Positions 58,498 to 64,000 of a stretch of DNA of 64,000 nt are shown in pieces; position 1 is the stretch's first letter, and every line of letters begins with the position of its first letter. Below the pieces are notes generated by a model. That model made no database searches and was not told the origin of the DNA. It saw only the letters and a list, made by a program, of their open reading frames with translations. The stretch comes from Pseudomonas sp. ATCC PTA-122608. GTDB taxonomy: Bacteria; Pseudomonadota; Gammaproteobacteria; Pseudomonadales; Pseudomonadaceae. The position numbers were made by a program, and so were the translations under genes. Where the stretch lies: the NCBI RefSeq assembly GCF_001952855.1, contig NZ_LPNO01000002.1, forward strand, positions 367,513 through 431,512, read 5' to 3'.

Positions 58498-59184
58498 TTA
58501 TCCTCTCGCCACCGCCAATCTGTGCAACGTGATCTTGCGCACTTCCTGCTTGCTCACCTCAATGTGGGTCTTGAGCAGTTGCTGCGCCTGGTCGCTTTGC
58601 CGTTGCAAGATCGCATCGAGGATTCTTCCGTGCTCCTCATACGTCGCCGCAATTCGCGATTGCTGAGTGAAATCCAGCCGCCGAATGATGCGGATTTTCT
58701 CGGTAATCTCGTAATGCATGCGCGCCATTTCTGCGTTGCCCGTGGCCTGCACCAGCCCGCAGTGGAACGCCTCATCCAGCGCCGAAACGAGCTGAGCGTC
58801 ATCCAGCCGGGCACTTTCGTCCACCTGCCAAATCGCCTCAAGCCCTTCAAGGCCCTGCTCCGCCATGCCACACAAGCGATTGACGGCGGCTAACTCCAGC
58901 ACGATCCGAACGTCGTAAAGCTCTTCGAAATAGTTGAAGTCGAACGGCCGCACCTGCCAGCCGCTCCTGAAAAAAACTTCCAGGTACCCTTCCCGCGCCA
59001 GCCGATACAGCGCCTGGCGCACCGGCGTGCGGCTGGCCTGCATGCGTTCGGCCACGTCACCTTCGCTGAAGCGATCACCCGGTAACAAACGAAAGTCGAA
59101 GATGTCGTCCTTCAACTGCTGGTAGACCCGCTCTGCCAGGCTGTCCGGGCGTTCGCTGGGTTTTCTCGTGGTTGAGAGCTGCAT
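58498..59184 (-). CDS. FCD-domain GntR regulator
   Basis: 228 residues from ATG 59184. HTH LPGDRFSEGDVAERMQASRTPVRQALYRLAREGYLEV followed by the FCD ligand domain (YDVRIVLELAAVNRL, LDEAFHCGLVQATGN, EEHGRILDAI). Starts two bases after the allophanate hydrolase stop and is cotranscribed with it. The palindrome before that operon is its likely site. Confidence 0.9.
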   Translation of the reverse strand: MQLSTTRKPSERPDSLAERVYQQLKDDIFDFRLLPGDRFSEGDVAERMQASRTPVRQALYRLAREGYLEVFFRSGWQVRPFDFNYFEELYDVRIVLELAAVNRLCGMAEQGLEGLEAIWQVDESARLDDAQLVSALDEAFHCGLVQATGNAEMARMHYEITEKIRIIRRLDFTQQSRIAATYEEHGRILDAILQRQSDQAQQLLKTHIEVSKQEVRKITLHRLAVARG

Positions 59185-59186
59185 GC

Positions 59187-60998
59187 CTATTTCCTGCTCG
59201 CCATGTAGGCGCGCCAGCCGCCGAATTCGGTGATGTCGGTGGCGCCTGCCAGGGCCCAGGGCTCGCAGATAAACCCTTTCACACTGCGCCCGTCCGCCAG
59301 GGTCAGGTTGCCGATGCCCAGTGGCGCGGGAATCTCCGCGACGAACTCGCCAAAGCGAGCGATGGGCATGTCCCACAGCTCGACGATGATCGCGCTGCCC
59401 GAATCGTCCTTGACCAGCCCAGGCTTGGGCGGAACCGTGCCAGGCAGTGCATGCAAGCGGTAGTGGCTCGCCGTCAGGGTTTGCTCCACAAGCACAGCGT
59501 TGCGGGTGGTCAGTTGGAAATTCAGCGGCATCCCGGTGAGGTGCGCACCCACCACCGCCACCCGCACGCTGCCCGGAGCCTGCCGTGCAGGGGCCGGTTG
59601 TGGCAGGTGGCGTCCGGTGGCGCCCAACGGCAGATCGAGGCCGGCCTGCCAGCGTTTGCCCAGGTGCGCCAGGGCCGTGTCGTGCCAGGCAGGCGCGATA
59701 AGCGTGACGCCGCACGGCAGGCCATCGCTGCGCAGCCCGGCGGGCACGGCCAGCGCCGAGAGATCGGCCAGGTTGGTGAAGTTGGTGTAGAAGCCAAACT
59801 GCGAGTTGTACAGCACCGGCTCCAAGGCCATTTCCGCCAGGGTACGAATCGTCGGCGAGGTCGGCACCAGCAAGGCGTCGAAACCGGCCAGGCTGTCGTT
59901 GATGCGTCGGCTCAGTTCGGCGCGCAGGTATTCGGCTTTATAGGCATCGCAGGCGCTGTACTGGTGGCCGTTTTCAACGATGCCGCGCACCACCGGGTTG
60001 ATTGCTCCGGGGTTGCTGGCGAGCATGCCTTCCAGCGCCACCGTACGCTCCGCGACCCAGGAGCCGTAATAGAGTTGCTCGGCGAGTTGCTGGAACGGGC
60101 TGAAATCCACCTCCGTTATCTCGGCACCGAGTGCCTGAAACCTGAGCAGCGCCTGTTCGAACACGGCCTGGTTCTGCGCGTCGCCAAAAAACTCCAGGCT
60201 GGCCGGCACCGCCAGCTTGATTGTGGCGCCGACCGCTACGGGAGCGGTGTTGGGGTTGACGCGTGAATAGGCGTCGCTGGCGTCGTAAGCAGCAGCGACG
60301 CCCGCAACCGTCTCGGCATCTTCAACCGTCAGCGCAAACACCGAAATACAGTCCACAGTACGGCACGCAGGCACCAACCCGGAGTTAGACAAACGCCCCT
60401 TGGTCGGCTTCAACCCGACGATATTGTTGAAGCCCGCCGGCACCCGGCCGGAACCGGCGGTGTCGGTGCCCAGGGAGAACGCTACCAGGCCACGGGCAAC
60501 CACCGACGCAGAACCTGAGCTGGAGCCGCCGCTGACGTAATCCGGATTGAAACTGTTGCCCACTGCACCGTAGGGCGAGCGCGTACCGACTAGGCCGGTG
60601 GCGAACTGATCCAGGTTGGTCTTGCCCATCAGGATCGCCCCGGCCGCCCGCAGCCGGGCCACCACCGTGGCATCCGCCGCAGCGCGATAGGCAAACTCCG
60701 GACACGCCGCCGTGGTCTCCCAACCCGCCGCATCGATGTTGTCCTTGATGGCAAACGGCACGCCATACAACGGCAGCTTGTCGATATCGCCACCGACCGC
60801 CGCAAGCCGCTCGGCCAGTTGCGCCAACTGGTCACGCAGTTGCTGCGGCTGCACCCGGCTGATCCAGGCGTTGTCCTCGGCGGGAAACGTGCCCGCGAGG
60901 GTCAACAGGATTTCGGGGGTCAGCGCCTGGCTGCGGTAAGCGGCCTGCCATTCGCCAAGGGTCCAGCCAAGTTGTTCGTTGCGCATTGAGGATTCCAT
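59187..60998 (-). CDS. atzF: Allophanate hydrolase
   Basis: 603 residues (ATG 60998; an ATG at 60986 is also possible and gives the family-like MRNEQLGWT start). The N-terminal amidase-signature domain has Lys (FAIKDNIDA) and the Ser-Ser pair (GGSSSGSASVVARG, TDTAGSGRVPAG); the C-terminal AH_C domain starts near residue 470. It cleaves allophanate to ammonia and CO2. Usually it works with urea carboxylase, which is not in this window, or after biuret hydrolase. Upstream is a perfect palindromic operator. Confidence 0.9.
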   Translation of the reverse strand: MESSMRNEQLGWTLGEWQAAYRSQALTPEILLTLAGTFPAEDNAWISRVQPQQLRDQLAQLAERLAAVGGDIDKLPLYGVPFAIKDNIDAAGWETTAACPEFAYRAAADATVVARLRAAGAILMGKTNLDQFATGLVGTRSPYGAVGNSFNPDYVSGGSSSGSASVVARGLVAFSLGTDTAGSGRVPAGFNNIVGLKPTKGRLSNSGLVPACRTVDCISVFALTVEDAETVAGVAAAYDASDAYSRVNPNTAPVAVGATIKLAVPASLEFFGDAQNQAVFEQALLRFQALGAEITEVDFSPFQQLAEQLYYGSWVAERTVALEGMLASNPGAINPVVRGIVENGHQYSACDAYKAEYLRAELSRRINDSLAGFDALLVPTSPTIRTLAEMALEPVLYNSQFGFYTNFTNLADLSALAVPAGLRSDGLPCGVTLIAPAWHDTALAHLGKRWQAGLDLPLGATGRHLPQPAPARQAPGSVRVAVVGAHLTGMPLNFQLTTRNAVLVEQTLTASHYRLHALPGTVPPKPGLVKDDSGSAIIVELWDMPIARFGEFVAEIPAPLGIGNLTLADGRSVKGFICEPWALAGATDITEFGGWRAYMASRK

Positions 60999-61003
60999 CT
61001 TGT

Positions 61004-61017
61004 ATCCAAGTTTGGAT
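61004..61017. promoter_or_regulatory. Candidate GntR operator of the atzF operon
   Basis: ATCCAA-GT-TTGGAT, a 6-bp perfect inverted repeat within 20 bases of the atzF start. FCD regulators bind short palindromes of this kind. Confidence 0.65.
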
Positions 61018-61251
61018 TTCTTTTAGCAAGCGCTGGGCCAATCAGCTGCAAGCCAATGAATACGTGGCGTTGGCAGAAAACCGCCGGATTGGCCGCCCTC
61101 AACCGTGCTCCGTGATGAAGCAGCAATGCGCCAAAAAAAGACATTCAGGCGGCCGCGCGGTTGCGAGCGGGTCGATACCGGCCTATGTTCGAAACCATGC
61201 TTTAAAAACTGCTGTCCATCCCATACGCCCATTCCGTAGCCAGGTGACGAC

Positions 61252-62628
61252 ATGCCCACCGCTTCCCGCCCCGCCGTGCTCGAACTGATCGGCAACACCC
61301 CGCTGGTGCGGGTCAGCCGCTTCGATACCGGCCCATGCACGCTGTTCCTCAAGCTTGAATCCCAGAACCCCGGCGGCTCGATCAAGGACCGCATCGGCCT
61401 GGCCATGATCGACGCCGCCGAACGCGACGGCCGCCTGCGCCCCGGTGGCACCATCATCGAAGCCACCGCCGGCAATACTGGCCTCGGCCTGGCGCTGGTG
61501 GGTCGCGCCAAAGGTTACCGTGTGGTGTTGGTTGTGCCGGACAAGATGTCCACCGAAAAGGTCTTGCACCTGAAAGCCATGGGCGCCGAGGTGCACATCA
61601 CCCGCTCCGACGTCGGCAAGGGCCACCCCGAGTATTACCAGGACGTCGCCGCGCGGCTGGCCAAGGACATTCCCGATTCGTTCTTCGCCGACCAGTTCAA
61701 CAACCCGGCCAATCCCCTGGCCCACGAGACCAGCACTGCGCCGGAAATCTGGGCTCAGACCCAGCATGATCTCGACGCCATCGTGGTCGGCGTCGGCTCG
61801 GCCGGCACCCTCACCGGCCTGACCCGTTTCTTCAAGCGCGTACAACCCGACCTGGCCATGGTGCTGGCCGATCCGGTCGGCTCGGTAATGGCTGAGTACA
61901 GCCGCAGCGGCACCATGACCGAACCCGGCTCATGGGCCGTGGAAGGGATCGGCGAAGACTTCATCCCCTCCATCGCCGACCTCTCCAGCGTGCGCCACGC
62001 CTATTCCATCAGCGACGAAGAAAGCTTCGACCACGCCCGCCAACTGCTGCGGGCCGAAGGCATTCTCGGCGGCTCTTCAACCGGCACCCTGCTCGCCGCC
62101 GCCCTGCACTATTGCCGCGAACAGACCGAGCCCAAGCGCGTCGTCACCTTCGTCTGCGACACCGGTACCCGCTACCTGTCGAAGGTCTACAACGACCAAT
62201 GGATGAACGACGCCGGCCTGCTGCAATACAAACACTACGGCGACCTGCGCGACCTGATCGCCCGCCGTTTCGAGGACGGCAGAGTGATCAGCGTCGGCCC
62301 CGACGACAGCCTGCTCACCGCCTTCCAGCGTATGCGCCTGGCGGACGTGTCGCAATTGCCGGTGCTGGTGGACGGCCAAAAACTGGTGGGGGTGCTCGAC
62401 GAGTCAGATGTATTGCTCGGCCTGCATCAGAACGCCGCGCACTTTTCCATGACCGTGGCCAGCGCCATGACCAACGCCCTGCACACCCTTGCGCCCAGCG
62501 CCAGCCTTGCGCAATTGCAGGCCGAACTGGATCGCGGACTGGTGGCAATCATTGCTGACGCGTCGGGCTTTCACGGCCTGATCACCCGCGTCGACCTGCT
62601 TAATCACCTACGGAGATCCCTTGCATGA
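61252..62628 (+). CDS. Cystathionine beta-synthase
   Basis: 458 residues. PLP-fold catalytic domain (about 1-330) with the Schiff-base Lys in PGGSIKDRIGLAM, the serine/phosphate loop EATAGNTGLGLAL and GGSSTGTLLAAAL; then a C-terminal pair of CBS domains (about 340-458: VGVLDESDVLLGLH, GLITRVDLLNH). It condenses serine and homocysteine to cystathionine. Overlaps the next gene by ATGA (62625-62628). Confidence 0.92.
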   Translation: MPTASRPAVLELIGNTPLVRVSRFDTGPCTLFLKLESQNPGGSIKDRIGLAMIDAAERDGRLRPGGTIIEATAGNTGLGLALVGRAKGYRVVLVVPDKMSTEKVLHLKAMGAEVHITRSDVGKGHPEYYQDVAARLAKDIPDSFFADQFNNPANPLAHETSTAPEIWAQTQHDLDAIVVGVGSAGTLTGLTRFFKRVQPDLAMVLADPVGSVMAEYSRSGTMTEPGSWAVEGIGEDFIPSIADLSSVRHAYSISDEESFDHARQLLRAEGILGGSSTGTLLAAALHYCREQTEPKRVVTFVCDTGTRYLSKVYNDQWMNDAGLLQYKHYGDLRDLIARRFEDGRVISVGPDDSLLTAFQRMRLADVSQLPVLVDGQKLVGVLDESDVLLGLHQNAAHFSMTVASAMTNALHTLAPSASLAQLQAELDRGLVAIIADASGFHGLITRVDLLNHLRRSLA

Positions 62629-63791
62629 CCCAGCACGATAAGAGCGCCTTCGCCACCCGCGTGATCCATGCCGGGCAATCCCCCGACCCGACCACCGGGG
62701 CGCTGATGCCGCCGATCTACGCCAACTCCACCTACCTGCAGGAAAGCCCCGGCGTTCACAAAGGCTTCGACTACGGGCGCTCCCATAACCCGACGCGCTT
62801 CGCCCTGGAACGCTGCGTGGCCGACCTGGAAGGCGGCACCCAGGCCTTCGCGTTCGCCTCCGGCCTGGCGGCGATTTCCACCGTGCTGGAACTGCTCGAC
62901 GCCGGTTCCCACGTGGTCTCCGGCAACGACTTGTACGGCGGCACCTTCCGCCTGTTCGACAAAGTTCGCCAACGCAGCGCCGGGCATCGTTTCAGCTTCG
63001 TCGACCTGACCGACCTGTCGGCTTTCGAAGCCGCGTTGCAGGACGACACGCGGATGGTCTGGGTCGAAACCCCGAGCAACCCGCTGCTGAGCCTGACCGA
63101 CCTCAGTGCCATCTCCCGTATCTGCAAAGCCCGGGGCATCATCTGCGTGGCCGACAACACCTTCGCCAGCCCATGGATCCAGCGCCCGCTGGAACTGGGT
63201 TTCGACATCGTGGTGCACTCCACCACCAAGTACCTCAACGGCCACTCCGATGTGATTGGCGGTATTGCCGTGGTGGGCCAGAATCCTGAGCTGGCCGAGC
63301 GCGTGGGCTTCCTGCAAAACTCCGTGGGTGCGATTGCCGGGCCGTTTGACGCGTTCCTGACCCTGCGTGGGGTGAAGACATTGGCGCTGCGCATGGAGCG
63401 CCATTGCAGCAATGCGCTGGAGCTGGCGACATGGCTGGAGCACCAGCCGCAGGTGGCACGGGTTTACTACCCCGGCCTGGCATCGCATCCGCAGCATGAG
63501 CTGGCACGCCGGCAAATGCGTGGGTTTGGCGGGATGATTTCGGTGGACCTGAAAAGCGACCTGGCGGGTGCGACGCGCTTCCTGGAAAGCGTGAAGATCT
63601 TTGCGTTGGCTGAAAGCCTGGGGGGCGTTGAAAGTTTGATCGAACACCCGGCGATCATGACCCATGCGAGCATTCCGGCAGCGACGCGGGCGCAGTTGGG
63701 GATTGGAGATGGGTTGGTGCGGTTGTCGGTGGGAGTTGAGGACGTGGAAGACCTGCGGGCGGATCTGGCGCAGGCGTTGGCGCGGATCTAA
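62625..63791 (+). CDS. Cystathionine gamma-lyase (PLP, Cys/Met metabolism family)
   Basis: 388 residues. DYGRSHNPTRFALERCVADLEGG, FASGLAAISTVLELLDAGSHV, the PLP lysine in VVHSTTKYLNGHSDVIGG, and FALAESLGGVESLIEHPA are family hallmarks. With the preceding CBS it forms the reverse transsulfuration pathway from homocysteine to cysteine. Could also be a cystathionine gamma-synthase; the pairing favours gamma-lyase. Confidence 0.9.
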   Translation: MTQHDKSAFATRVIHAGQSPDPTTGALMPPIYANSTYLQESPGVHKGFDYGRSHNPTRFALERCVADLEGGTQAFAFASGLAAISTVLELLDAGSHVVSGNDLYGGTFRLFDKVRQRSAGHRFSFVDLTDLSAFEAALQDDTRMVWVETPSNPLLSLTDLSAISRICKARGIICVADNTFASPWIQRPLELGFDIVVHSTTKYLNGHSDVIGGIAVVGQNPELAERVGFLQNSVGAIAGPFDAFLTLRGVKTLALRMERHCSNALELATWLEHQPQVARVYYPGLASHPQHELARRQMRGFGGMISVDLKSDLAGATRFLESVKIFALAESLGGVESLIEHPAIMTHASIPAATRAQLGIGDGLVRLSVGVEDVEDLRADLAQALARI

Positions 63792-63804
63792 AAAAACTGC
63801 CTCC

Positions 63805-63906
63805 CTGTAGGAGCGAGCTTGCTCGCGAAGGTCGCTAACGATGACGCTCGCACCCTGTTTCAACGCGGCGCCCTCCGGTTCTTCGCGAGCAAGCTCGCTC
63901 CTACAG
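63805..63906. repeat. REPIN (CTGTAGGAGCGAGCTTGCTCGCG type)
   Basis: Arms CTGTAGGAGCGAGCTTGCTC (from 63805) and GAGCAAGCTCGCTCCTACAG (to 63906). A third REP class in this window, related to but distinct from the first repeat at 1193. Confidence 0.9.
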
Positions 63907-63913
63907 TGGGTTG

Positions 63914-64000
63914 TCATCGCCACATGAATCTCAATCCAATGGCACCCGCAAGTCCCAATAAACAGATCAGGCCCACGCCATAAGCGACCGTACGCCATGG
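63914..64000 (-). CDS. C-terminal fragment of a membrane protein (cut by window edge)
   Basis: The last 28 codons of a minus-strand gene: PWRTVAYGVGLICLLGLAGA then IGLRFMWR and stop. It is a single hydrophobic helix ending in a positive cap. The frame fits better than the other open minus-strand frame, which is arginine/histidine-rich throughout. The rest of the gene lies beyond the window. Confidence 0.6.
   Translation of the reverse strand, partial: PWRTVAYGVGLICLLGLAGAIGLRFMWR

Overview
This window is a chromosomal segment of a fluorescent-group Pseudomonas (P. fluorescens sensu lato). The evidence is high GC with GC-ending codons, densely packed genes with ATGA overlaps, an OprD-family porin, a stand-alone TTG-start aroA, the sfnG and lhgR-lhgO loci, and REP/REPIN repeats of the Pseudomonas types (GTGGCGAGGGAGCTTGCTCCC and relatives) in many intergenic gaps. 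I saw no rRNA, tRNA, CRISPR array, transposase or prophage. The species call is inference from style and remembered gene content.

Layout. 0.2-5.0 kb: a lone ParD-like antitoxin overlapping a second methionine aminopeptidase, then a divergent locus of a CorA-like protein with a GMS instead of GMN motif, a RimK-like ATP-grasp ligase, and a GNAT/C39-peptidase fusion. 5.0-8.4 kb: a sulfone/sulfonate scavenging block (sfnG, an SfnB/DszC-like oxidoreductase, a TauE/SafE carrier) with divergent candidate sigma54 promoters around a shared enhancer-like palindrome. 8.5-14.6 kb: a methyltransferase, DUF3455/ECF sigma/RskA anti-sigma, a ClC channel, a UPF0149 protein, an AA10 LPMO-like protein with no signal peptide, and a DUF1428 protein. 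14.7-23.2 kb: LysR plus an epimerase/SDR/SnoaL operon, aroA, tautomerase, LysR, a NAD(P)H-quinone-reductase-like flavoprotein divergent from TetR, and a GNAT. 23.6-27.1 kb: the L-2-hydroxyglutarate locus lhgR-lhgO-MHS transporter with two near-identical operators. 27.1-35.5 kb: CAP protein, Ohr, a hybrid histidine kinase, a diguanylate cyclase, a GNAT, an exported alpha/beta hydrolase with cytochrome P460, and a porin. 35.7-38.8 kb: permease, acetylpolyamine amidohydrolase and divergent Lrp. 39.2-49.6 kb: exported and cytoplasmic alpha/beta hydrolases, LysE, an OsmC-YcaO fusion, two small lipoproteins, LysR/argC, and an FAD amine oxidoreductase.

49.6-54.1 kb reads as an accessory patch. It is more AT-rich in places, with a resolvase homologue whose catalytic serine and arginines are all replaced, a palindromic operator at its own promoter, a three-histidine-box desaturase, a beta-lactamase-fold hydrolase whose SxxK serine is cysteine, and two proteins I cannot place. 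54.3-64.0 kb returns to core style: LysE, a phosphinothricin-type acetyltransferase, a deleted GGDEF remnant, a VOC protein, an HSL-type esterase, a DapA-like aldolase behind an elaborate leader, an allophanate hydrolase with GntR, a reverse transsulfuration pair (cbs, cgl), and the C-terminus of a membrane protein cut by the window edge.

The best candidates for undescribed biology are the ATP-grasp/C39-GNAT/CorA-like locus, the catalytically dead resolvase with its operator next to the desaturase and CxxK hydrolase, the signal-less LPMO, and two unusual leaders (44.8 kb and 57.2-57.5 kb). All functional statements come from motif reading without database searches.
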